From: VHCN01 sp964589935
Lineage (GTDB): Bacteria; Verrucomicrobiota; Verrucomicrobiia; Limisphaerales; VHCN01
DNA: 64,000 bases
Assembly (NCBI GenBank): GCA_964589935.1
Contig: CAZPVD010000003.1
Location: 390,455-454,454, forward strand
Direction of reading: 5' to 3'
Position numbers and translations under genes: made by a program. This document shows, piece after piece, positions 51,966 to 59,836 of this stretch. The notes under the pieces are model-generated. The model did no database searches. It was not told the DNA's origin and saw only the letters and a list, made by a program, of their open reading frames with translations. Every line of letters starts with the position of its first letter. Position 1 is the first letter of the stretch.

Positions 51966-52733
51966 ATGAGCAAAGCGAGGGGCATTCACGCGCACAAGTT
52001 TTTCAAGCTCGGCAAAGCTTCGGCGCGAAAGGACGCGCGCAACCTGATGCTCGCCGCGATTCTCAAGGCGCCGCCGCCCGCGCCCGCCATGTATGACTTC
52101 GATGTGAAGCACCCGGGCATCCCCACGCCGATGTTCGCCAACGACGCGCACGGCGATTGCGTCATCGCCGCCCGCGCGCATTTGACCCTGCGCTTCGAAG
52201 ATATCGAGCAAGGCTCATTGCTGATGATCACGGACCAGGATGTGCTGCGCGAATACTTCAAGGAAACCGGCGGCGCGGATTCCGGCCTCGTGCTGCTCAA
52301 TTCGCTGAACGAGTGGCGCAAGTCCGGCTGGCGCGTGAAAAAGAAGGCTTACACGATCCACGCCTTCGCGCAGATCAACCAGGCCGATCCCGCGGAAGTG
52401 CGCGCGGCGGTGTATCTGCTCACGGCCGCGTATGTCGGGTTGAACCTGCCGAAGTCCGCACAACAACAGGTGCAGACCGGGCAGCCGTGGGACGTGACAT
52501 CCGGCCCCGGCGCGACGCCGGGAAGCTGGGGCGGTCATTGCGTGATGATTCCCGGCTACAACGCGGCCGGCCCGGTGTGCGTGACATGGGGCCGCAAGCA
52601 GCAGATGACGTGGAGGTTCTTCAAGAAATACTGCGACGAGGCTTACGCGATTGTGGACGAGGTGGACGCGAAAACGGGCAAACCCGGAATTGATGTCACC
52701 AAGCTCATGGGCTTTTTGAACAGCCTCAAGTGA
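51966..52733 (+). CDS. Papain/C39-like cysteine peptidase-fold protein
   Basis: A 255-residue cytoplasmic protein. ANDAHGDCVIAARAHL (Cys65) and PGSWGGHCVMIPGY (His191) with following VCVTWGRKQQMTWRFFKKYCDEAYAIV fit a family of hypothetical proteins known from phages and actinobacteria, in which the Cys and His form a papain-like dyad. No signal peptide. The strong Shine-Dalgarno AAGGAGG (51954-51960, 5-nt spacing) is unusual for this genome, where most genes lack one. Its substrate and role are unknown; phage origin is possible. Confidence 0.7.
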   Translation: MSKARGIHAHKFFKLGKASARKDARNLMLAAILKAPPPAPAMYDFDVKHPGIPTPMFANDAHGDCVIAARAHLTLRFEDIEQGSLLMITDQDVLREYFKETGGADSGLVLLNSLNEWRKSGWRVKKKAYTIHAFAQINQADPAEVRAAVYLLTAAYVGLNLPKSAQQQVQTGQPWDVTSGPGATPGSWGGHCVMIPGYNAAGPVCVTWGRKQQMTWRFFKKYCDEAYAIVDEVDAKTGKPGIDVTKLMGFLNSLK

Positions 52734-53131
52734 AGTTCGTCCGAGTCGTGGGAGCGCCGGCAAGTTTTCTCGCTTTTCAGAAACAGACCTGCGGCCGTTG
52801 ATTGCGTCGTTTGCGGGACAAGCCGGGTTGTTCTGTGCCCCCACGACCCGTCGGTGTCTCTTCAATTGGAGACGCAAGCAGTTGGGGAACAGGCCAAGCT
52901 AGCGTTCGTTTGGAGGTCTTTCCAAGGAAGGTTTGCAGAAATTGCTCAGGTTTTTACCTGATTCATCTCAAATTTGACACGGCATGGAATAGGCTTAGTC
53001 TCGTTTAGAGACAATGGGCCGTAGGAAAAATTTTAAGACCGGCGGCGGGAACCCCGGCGTGTTGGCTGGAGAGTAATTCTCCCGCTCGCGCGTGTGTCTC
53101 TCGGGCGGTCCGTCGCGGGCGAGTGACGGCA
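52734..53131. other. Long intergenic region (398 bp) before the lipid operon
   Basis: No ORF with protein-like composition was seen. It contains a CAGGT-tttt-ACCTG hairpin (52947-52960), a promoter-like pair TTGACA (52974-52979) and TAGTCT (52996-53001), and a GTCTC-gttta-GAGAC hairpin (52998-53012) near the predicted start. AT content is higher in 52920-53035. No known riboswitch was recognised. Confidence 0.5.
52974..53001 (+). promoter_or_regulatory. Candidate promoter of the patatin/beta-oxidation operon
   Basis: Perfect -35 TTGACA, 16-nt spacer, TAGTCT as -10 (weak). It lies about 130 bp upstream of the patatin start, and the only other good promoter pair in the gap was not found. Confidence 0.35.
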
Positions 53132-54823
53132 ATGGATGCGACGCGCAATAGCGGACGGTCAGACGCCGATTATCGGAGGTCGGAGTTGCTTTCGTGTCTG
53201 GCCCGTTCCCCGCAGCAGCCTGCCGCGCATAGCGGTCGCGTCGTGGCGCTCGCCGCGCTTTCACGGCGCATTCCTGACACTTTCCTCGTTGAACAACTCG
53301 CGCAGGCTGTTCGTGCGGAAACCGCAGACCGTGTGTTGCTCGTGCGCGTGCTGGCCACGGAGGCGGGCGTGCCCCTCAAGAGTTGGAGTCTTGTCCAGAC
53401 TGCGTGGCGTGATGACTTCGCGTTCGCGCAACATGTCCAGCAGACCACGGCAGGCTACGAAAAGCTCACGTTGCGCGTGAGCGACGAGCCACTGGAGCGC
53501 AATTACCTCGCCGCCTTCATCGGCCATTGTGGAAGGCATTTCCCGTTCGTGCTGCTGCACGTGGATGCCGACATTCCCGCGCGGCTGATGCTGGAAAGCC
53601 TTCTGCGCGCGGAGCTGTCGTTCTGCTTCCTGCAAGCCGACACGGACAGCTACTACCAGTTCAACCTTCTCGCGCGTCAACTGCGCGAGGAAACAAAATC
53701 GAACGCCTCGCCGCTCAAGCCAGTCCTTTGTCTCGAAGAATCCGACCGGCCAGAGAAGTCCATCGAAGTGGCGAAGGAAATCGCAACTTCGGTTCATGCC
53801 GTGATGCGCGGCGTCCGCTCGGCGGCCAACCCGGATGAGTTCAGTTCCGTTTTTGGCACGGATTTGCGGCGCGTCGCGCGTGAAATTGGTCGCTGCCGCG
53901 TGGGCCTCGCGCTTTCGTCCGGCGCGGCGAAGGGACTGGCGCATGCGGGCGTCATCCAGGTGCTCGCCGAAAACGGGATTGAGGTGGACGTGATTGCCGG
54001 CACGAGCATGGGCGCCTACGTCGGCTCATTGTGGGCGTTCGGGCACAATGGTGAGTTCCTGGTCGAGAAGGCCAATGAACTGGAGCGGCCCGGCGCGATG
54101 TGGACGCTGATTGATCCGGTGCTGCCCCCGCGGCAGGGCTTCACGCGCGGGTTGGGCGTCAAACGCCGTCTCATGCGCTCCATCGGCGAGGTGGACTTTT
54201 CCGCGCTCGCGCGGCCGTTGCGGGTCATTGCGACCAATCTTGAAACGCTCGAACGCACCGTGTTCTCCAGCGGCGAAGTCGCGACGGCGGTTCACGCGAG
54301 CTGTGCGATTCCGGGCATCTGCGTGCCGGTGGAGATTGGCGGCGAGCTTTACATTGACGGCGGTGTTTCGGACCCGCTGCCCGTGGACGTGCTGCGCGAG
54401 ATGGGCATCGAGAAGATCATCGCGGTGAACGTCATTCCGACATCGGCCTTCCTGCGGTGCAGCCGTGAGATGATTCGCGAGCAGGCGGAGGTCAAGGCCC
54501 GGCGGTGGTCGCCGCTGCGTTATCTCAATCAGCAGCTCAATTATTTCGCCGACGGGAACATTCTTGACATCATCCAGCAGAGCATCCTTGGCGCGCAAAT
54601 CCGCAACGCCGAGGAGGCCTGCCGTTCCGCCGATGTGGTGCTGCGCCCGCTCACGTGCGAGGGGCACTGGCACGACTTCAAGCATCCGTCGAAATACGTC
54701 GCGCTCGGACGCCGTGTTGCCACCGAGCATCTCGATGAAATCAAGGCGCTCGTGAAACGCCCGCAACCGCAGAAGCCCCATGAAGCCCGCGTTGTGGAAC
54801 ACTCAGTGGCAGCGGCTGCCTGA
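53132..54823 (+). CDS. Patatin-like phospholipase (NTE family)
   Basis: A 563-residue protein. The C-terminal half is a patatin domain: VGLALSSGAAKGLAHAGVIQVL (oxyanion hole), VIAGTSMGAYVGSLW (nucleophile Ser in GTSMG) and YIDGGVSDPLPVDVLREMG (catalytic Asp in DGG). The N-terminal 270 residues look like the decayed P-loop-type module seen in bacterial NTE-like proteins (RVVALAALSRRIPDTFLVEQLAQAV; PFVLLHVDADIPARLMLESLL), without Walker residues or a cyclic-nucleotide domain. It hydrolyses acyl esters of lipids. It is the first gene of an operon with a PaaK-like ligase and three beta-oxidation genes, so it probably frees fatty acids for them. A GTG at 53123 is an alternative start. Confidence 0.9.
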   Translation: MDATRNSGRSDADYRRSELLSCLARSPQQPAAHSGRVVALAALSRRIPDTFLVEQLAQAVRAETADRVLLVRVLATEAGVPLKSWSLVQTAWRDDFAFAQHVQQTTAGYEKLTLRVSDEPLERNYLAAFIGHCGRHFPFVLLHVDADIPARLMLESLLRAELSFCFLQADTDSYYQFNLLARQLREETKSNASPLKPVLCLEESDRPEKSIEVAKEIATSVHAVMRGVRSAANPDEFSSVFGTDLRRVAREIGRCRVGLALSSGAAKGLAHAGVIQVLAENGIEVDVIAGTSMGAYVGSLWAFGHNGEFLVEKANELERPGAMWTLIDPVLPPRQGFTRGLGVKRRLMRSIGEVDFSALARPLRVIATNLETLERTVFSSGEVATAVHASCAIPGICVPVEIGGELYIDGGVSDPLPVDVLREMGIEKIIAVNVIPTSAFLRCSREMIREQAEVKARRWSPLRYLNQQLNYFADGNILDIIQQSILGAQIRNAEEACRSADVVLRPLTCEGHWHDFKHPSKYVALGRRVATEHLDEIKALVKRPQPQKPHEARVVEHSVAAAA

Positions 54824-56291
54824 ACAGGCCGTTCGCCGCATGCAGGCGGAGAAACTCCGCCGCTACTTGCGCGATGTCGTCGCGCCATTCTCGGCGCACT
54901 ACCGGCGCGTCTTCGCGGAACAGCATCTCGACCCGGACAAACTCCGCTCGATCGAAGACCTGCGGCATCTGCCGTTCACATCCAAGCCCGACCTTGTCAA
55001 CACGCCCGGCAACCCGCAGCGTTCGCTCGAATTCATCCTCAAGCCGGATGAAAAAATCCTGCGCCGCCGGCCCTCGACGATTTTCAACGCGGTGCTGCAC
55101 GGCCGCGACGCGGTGAAGCGCGGTTTCGAGGCCGAGTTCCGTCCGATTTTCATGACGACGACGACGGGCCGCTCGGCCGACCCGATTCCGTTTCTCTTCA
55201 CCCAGCACGACATGGCGAACCTTGCCGCCACGGGCGACCGCATCTTTCAGGTTTGCGGCGCGAAGCCCGAGTATCGCCTGCTGAACATGTTTCCCTACGC
55301 GCCGCATCTGGCGTTCTGGCAGACTTTTTTTGGCGGCACGAGCTTCGGTGTGTTCACCCTCAGCAGCGGCGGCGGCAAGGTGATGGGCACCGAGGGTCAG
55401 ATCCGCTTCATCAAAAAACTCCACCCCGACATCCTCATCGGCATGCCGACGTTCACGTATCACGTCCTGCAACAGGCCGCGGACGAGAACGTGCACTGGG
55501 AAAATCTCAAGCGCATCGTGCTCGGCGGAGAAAAAGTGCCCGAGGGAATGCGCCGCAAGCTTGCGTTCCTTGCCGCGAAACTCGGCTCGCCGAACGTGGA
55601 CATCGTCACGACTTACGGCTTCACCGAGGCCAAGATGGCGTGGGCCGAATGCCCAACGTCCGCCGATGCGGAAGCGAGCGGCTATCATCTTTATCCCGAC
55701 CTCGGCCTGTTTGAAGTTGTGGACCCGAAGACGGGTGAGCCCGTGCCGGACGGGCATCCGGGCGAACTGGTCTTCACGCCGCTCGACGCGCGCGGCACGG
55801 TGGTGCTGCGCTACCGCACTGGCGACTGCATTGACGGCGGCCTTACCTACGAGCCGTGTCCGCACTGCGGGCGCGTTCTGCCGCGACTGATTGGCCGCAT
55901 CTCGCGCACGACCGAGGTGAAGGAGATGCAGCTCGATAAAATCAAGGGCACGCTCGTGGACTTCAACCAGCTTGAACACGTCCTCGACGACGCGCCGCAC
56001 GTCGGCTCGTGGCAGCTCGAACTCCGCAAGGTTCACGACGACCCGCTCGAAGTGGACGAACTCATCCTGCACGTCGAGAAGGTCAACGGCACGGATTCCG
56101 ACGTGCTTCTGCGCGAGTTGAGGGAGCGCTTTGCCGCCCGCACCGAGGTGCATCCGAACCGCGTCGTGTTCCACGATGCGAGCGAGATGCGCGTCTTGCA
56201 GGGCGTGGGCGAGCAGTTGAAAGAGCGCAAGATTGTTGACCATCGGCCGAAGACGGCGCAGGCTCGTCCGCAATTGAAGGAGACAACATGA
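54780..56291 (+). CDS. PaaK-like acyl-CoA ligase/AMP-forming synthetase
   Basis: A 503-residue adenylate-forming enzyme resembling phenylacetate-CoA ligases: FMTTTTGRSADPIPFLFT (phosphate-binding loop region), VTTYGFTEAKMAWAECPT (adenine-binding) and VVLRYRTGDCID...LIGRISRTTEVKEMQLDKIKG. A CPHCG motif may bind zinc. It overlaps the patatin gene by 44 bp. Activation of fatty or aromatic acids to CoA esters is inferred; substrate specificity is open. It feeds the beta-oxidation enzymes encoded next. Confidence 0.85.
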   Translation: MKPALWNTQWQRLPEQAVRRMQAEKLRRYLRDVVAPFSAHYRRVFAEQHLDPDKLRSIEDLRHLPFTSKPDLVNTPGNPQRSLEFILKPDEKILRRRPSTIFNAVLHGRDAVKRGFEAEFRPIFMTTTTGRSADPIPFLFTQHDMANLAATGDRIFQVCGAKPEYRLLNMFPYAPHLAFWQTFFGGTSFGVFTLSSGGGKVMGTEGQIRFIKKLHPDILIGMPTFTYHVLQQAADENVHWENLKRIVLGGEKVPEGMRRKLAFLAAKLGSPNVDIVTTYGFTEAKMAWAECPTSADAEASGYHLYPDLGLFEVVDPKTGEPVPDGHPGELVFTPLDARGTVVLRYRTGDCIDGGLTYEPCPHCGRVLPRLIGRISRTTEVKEMQLDKIKGTLVDFNQLEHVLDDAPHVGSWQLELRKVHDDPLEVDELILHVEKVNGTDSDVLLRELRERFAARTEVHPNRVVFHDASEMRVLQGVGEQLKERKIVDHRPKTAQARPQLKETT

Positions 56292-57577
56292 GCACCGAAC
56301 GTCTCGTTTTGATTGATGGCATCCGCACGCCCTTCTGCAAGATGGGCACCGACCTCGCGTCGCTTGCGCCCGACGAGCTGGGCCGCGTCGCCGTCAACGC
56401 GCTGCTTGCCCGCACCGGGCTTAATCCCGCGCTCGTGGACGAAGTCATCTTTGGCTGCGTCGCCCAGCCCGTGGATGCCGCGAACGTCGCGCGCGTCATC
56501 GCGCTGCGTGCCGGTATTCCCGAACGCGTGCCCGCCGTCACAGTGCATCGCAACTGCGCGTCCGGCATGGAAGCCTTCACACAGGCGTTTGAAAAAATGT
56601 CCGCCGGTCGAGGCTCGGTCTTCATCGTGGGCGGCACGGAAAGCATGTCGCAGGCTCCGTTGCTCTACAAACTCAGCACCGCGCCAAAGTTCGCTGCGCT
56701 CGCGAAGGCCAAGACATTCATGCAGCGCACAAAGGCGCTCGCGCAGTTTCGTCCGGCGGACTTCCAGCCACGAGTCGCGTTGCAGCTCGGCCTCACTGAT
56801 CCGGTTTGCGGGCTGAACATGGGCGAAACCGCCGAGGTGCTCGCGCGCGATTTCAACGTGACGCGCCAGGATCAGGACGAGTTCGCACTCGAATCGCACG
56901 CGCGCGCCGCCGCGGCAAAGGCGAGGCTCGCCGAGGAAATTTGCCCTGTTTATCCAGGCGGGAAGTCAAAGCAGGCGGCCATCACGGCGGACAACGGCAT
57001 CCGCGAAGGCCAGACGCTCGAAGCGCTCGCCAAGCTCAAGCCCGTCTTTGAGCGCAAGACCGGCACCGTCACCGCCGGCAACGCCTCGCAGATCACGGAC
57101 GGCGCGGCCGCGCTGCTCGTCATGACCGAGTCGCGAGCGAGCGAACTCGGCCTGCAGCCGCTCGCCGCGTTGAGCGCCTACGCCTACGCGGGCTGCGAGC
57201 CGCAACGCATGGGGCTTGGCCCCGTGTTCGCCATTGCGCGCGCCGAGACGCAGTCCGGCCTCGGCCTCGCCGATGCGGACGTGATTGAAATCAACGAGGC
57301 CTTCGCGGCGCAGGTGCTCGCGTGCGTGCGGGCCAGCGCGTCCGCAAAGTTCGCGCGCAAACTGCTCGGCCGCGAAAGGCCGCTCGGCGAAATCCCCCGC
57401 GAAAAACTCAACGTCAACGGCGGCGCCATCGCGCTCGGCCATCCTGTTGGCTCGACCGGCGCGCGGTTAATCCTGACCGCCGTGAAGGAGCTTCGCCGCC
57501 GCAATGGCCGCCGCGCGCTTGTTTCACTGTGCGTTGGCGGCGGGCAGGGCGCGGCCATCTGGCTGGAGAAATTATGA
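56288..57577 (+). CDS. 3-Ketoacyl-CoA thiolase/acetyl-CoA acyltransferase
   Basis: A 429-residue thiolase. Active-site Cys90 in VHRNCASGMEAFTQA, His in NVNGGAIALGHPVGSTGAR, and second Cys in LVSLCVGGGQGAA near the C-terminus. It cleaves 3-ketoacyl-CoA to acetyl-CoA and a shortened acyl-CoA. It overlaps the ligase stop and the next start by four bases each (ATGA), so translational coupling with FadB/J is expected. Length and motifs fit FadA/FadI type rather than the short acetoacetyl-CoA thiolase; which is not resolved. Confidence 0.92.
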   Translation: MSTERLVLIDGIRTPFCKMGTDLASLAPDELGRVAVNALLARTGLNPALVDEVIFGCVAQPVDAANVARVIALRAGIPERVPAVTVHRNCASGMEAFTQAFEKMSAGRGSVFIVGGTESMSQAPLLYKLSTAPKFAALAKAKTFMQRTKALAQFRPADFQPRVALQLGLTDPVCGLNMGETAEVLARDFNVTRQDQDEFALESHARAAAAKARLAEEICPVYPGGKSKQAAITADNGIREGQTLEALAKLKPVFERKTGTVTAGNASQITDGAAALLVMTESRASELGLQPLAALSAYAYAGCEPQRMGLGPVFAIARAETQSGLGLADADVIEINEAFAAQVLACVRASASAKFARKLLGRERPLGEIPREKLNVNGGAIALGHPVGSTGARLILTAVKELRRRNGRRALVSLCVGGGQGAAIWLEKL

Positions 57578-59835
57578 ACACCGACTTCTTCCGCTCCGAC
57601 ACGGGCTTTCACAAGCGCCGTCCGCAGAAGCCAAATCAGACGCCGTCCGTGCCGGACGCGCCGGAGCCGCCGTGCCCCTACATCGTGCGCGAGGTGACGA
57701 AGGACCTCGTGTGCATCCTGACGTTCGACAATCCCGACAGCTCCGCGAACATCTTCGACCGCACGACGCTCAAGGAGTTGAACGACCAGTTGAACTTCAT
57801 CCGCTCCACGCCGGAGTTGAAGGGCGTCATCCTCACCAGCGCCAAGCCCACGATTTTCGTTGCTGGCGCGGACCTCAAGGCACTCGCCGACGCGGTCGAG
57901 CATTCGCCCGTCGAGTTGCGGAACATGATTGAATTCGGCCAGAAGACCTTCAACCGCCTCGCGTCACTGCCGGTTCCGACCGTTGCGGCGATTCACGGCG
58001 CGTGCCTCGGCGGTGGCTTCGAGGTCGCGCTTGCGTGCGACTGGCGCATCGCCTCGACGGACAAGGTGACGAAGATCGGGCTGCCCGAAACGCAGCTCGG
58101 CATCCTGCCCGCTTGGGGCGGCTCGACGCGGCTGCCGCGGCTCATCGGCCTGCCCGCCGCACTCGACATCATCCTCGCCGGCAAGACGCTCGCTGCGCAG
58201 CCCGCGCTCAAACGCGGCCTCGTGGACGAACTCGTGCCGCGCGAATACCTCGTCGATCTGGCGAAGCGGCGCATCCTCGGTGAAGGCGCCGCGCTCAAGC
58301 ACCGCGCGCGGCCGTTCCGGATCGCCGCCGCGAACAACAGCGTCGCCGCCACCGCCATTTCGTTGTGGACGCATCCCAAGCTGGTGAAGAAAACCCGCGG
58401 CCATTATCCCGCCGTGCTGAAGGCGCTCGAAGTGATGACCGACGGCATCTCGAAATCCATCGAGAAATCGCTCGAACTCGAAGTCGAGGCCGTGCTCAAA
58501 CTCGCCGCGACAGATGCGTGCAGAAATCTGGTGCGTGTTTTCTTCCTCCAGGAACGCGCGAAGAAACTTGCGATCGCGCCCGTGCCATCGCCTGCCGCGC
58601 AGGGCGCCGCGCCACGCGTGCGTGCTGAGGCAGTGGTGCTGCCGAAACGCGCCGCCGTCATCGGTGCCGGCGTGATGGGCGCAGGCATCGCTCAGTGGCT
58701 CAGCGCGCGCGGGATGCCCGTCGTGCTGCGCGACATCAACGCCGACGCGGTCGGCAAAGGAATTGGCTCAATCGGAAAACTCTTCGCCGACGGTGTGAAG
58801 CGACACACGTTCACGAAAGTCGAGGCCCGCGCCGCGATGGACCGCATTTACCCCGTCGCCTTCAATGCGCCGCTCACGAATGTGGACCTCATCATCGAGG
58901 CCGCGGTCGAGAAGATGGAGCTGAAGCAGAAATTGTTCTGCGACCTTGCCGCGCAAACCGGCGAGGAGACAATTCTCGCGACCAACACGTCCGCATTGTC
59001 CATTTCTGAAATCGCCGCGGTCACGCCGCATTCTGAGCGCGTTGTGGGCATTCATTTCTTCAACCCGGTTCATCGGATGCAACTCGTCGAGGTCGTGCAC
59101 GCGCGCCAAACGAGTCCTGAAGTGGTGCGCCGTGCGCTGCGATTCGTGCAGCAGATCGGCAAGCTGCCCGTGCTCGTGAAGGACAGCCCCGGCTTCCTCG
59201 TGAACCGCATCCTCATGCCGTATCTCATCGAGGCCGGGCATCTCTTCGAGGCGGGCGCGCGCGTCGAGGACATTGACGCGGCGATGCTCGACTTTGGCAT
59301 GCCGATGGGACCGCTGCGGCTCATTGACGAAGTCGGCGTGGATGTCTCGATGCACGTCGCGGCCACGCTTGTCGGCCATTATTCCGACCGCCTCGAAACA
59401 CCGCCGCTGCTTGGCATCATGCTCGAACGCAAATGGCTCGGCCGCAAATCCGGCAGAGGATTTTACATGCACGACGGCAAGGATGCCGCGCCGAATTCCG
59501 AACTGAACCAGTTCCGCCTCGGCGACACGGCGCGCGGGCTTTCGCGCGAGGAACTTCAGCATCGCATGGTGCTGCTCATGGTCAACGAAGCCGCGCGCTG
59601 CCTCGAGGAGCAGGTCGTTGCCGAGCCGGAGGATGTTGATTTCGGCATGATCATGGGCACGGGCTTCGCGCCCTTCCGCGGCGGCCCGCTGCGTTACGCA
59701 GACTCCGCGAGCCTGAGCAGGATGGCCGACGAGATGAACCGCCTCGTGGATGCCGGCGCCAAGCGTTATCTCCCCTGTCCGTTGCTGCAAAACATGGCGG
59801 TGTTCGGTGGCCGTTTCTATGAGAAAGGAACCTGA
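57574..59835 (+). CDS. fadB: Multifunctional beta-oxidation protein: enoyl-CoA hydratase/3-hydroxyacyl-CoA dehydrogenase
   Basis: A 753-residue fusion. The N-terminal crotonase domain (about 45-300) has PTIFVAGADLKAL, GACLGGGFEVALACDWRIAS and KIGLPETQLGILPAWGGSTRLPRLIG (both catalytic Glu positions present). The dehydrogenase (about 350-640) has AAVIGAGVMGAGIAQWLSARG (NAD-binding) and VVGIHFFNPVHRMQLVEVV (catalytic His). Two C-terminal 3HCDH domains follow, ending FAPFRGGPLRYAD. It performs the two middle steps of beta-oxidation. An N-terminal 40-residue extension (FHKRRPQKPNQTPSVPD) is unusual. Confidence 0.93.
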   Translation: MNTDFFRSDTGFHKRRPQKPNQTPSVPDAPEPPCPYIVREVTKDLVCILTFDNPDSSANIFDRTTLKELNDQLNFIRSTPELKGVILTSAKPTIFVAGADLKALADAVEHSPVELRNMIEFGQKTFNRLASLPVPTVAAIHGACLGGGFEVALACDWRIASTDKVTKIGLPETQLGILPAWGGSTRLPRLIGLPAALDIILAGKTLAAQPALKRGLVDELVPREYLVDLAKRRILGEGAALKHRARPFRIAAANNSVAATAISLWTHPKLVKKTRGHYPAVLKALEVMTDGISKSIEKSLELEVEAVLKLAATDACRNLVRVFFLQERAKKLAIAPVPSPAAQGAAPRVRAEAVVLPKRAAVIGAGVMGAGIAQWLSARGMPVVLRDINADAVGKGIGSIGKLFADGVKRHTFTKVEARAAMDRIYPVAFNAPLTNVDLIIEAAVEKMELKQKLFCDLAAQTGEETILATNTSALSISEIAAVTPHSERVVGIHFFNPVHRMQLVEVVHARQTSPEVVRRALRFVQQIGKLPVLVKDSPGFLVNRILMPYLIEAGHLFEAGARVEDIDAAMLDFGMPMGPLRLIDEVGVDVSMHVAATLVGHYSDRLETPPLLGIMLERKWLGRKSGRGFYMHDGKDAAPNSELNQFRLGDTARGLSREELQHRMVLLMVNEAARCLEEQVVAEPEDVDFGMIMGTGFAPFRGGPLRYADSASLSRMADEMNRLVDAGAKRYLPCPLLQNMAVFGGRFYEKGT

Positions 59836-59836
59836 C

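Noticed and set aside
52860..52880. Cyclic-di-GMP riboswitch (GACGCAAG-like core)
   Set aside because: Only the short core resembles it; the flanking conserved stems were not found.
54741..56273. 510-residue antisense frame over the ligase gene
   Set aside because: Shadow of the PaaK-like ligase, with typical Arg/His/Ala bias.
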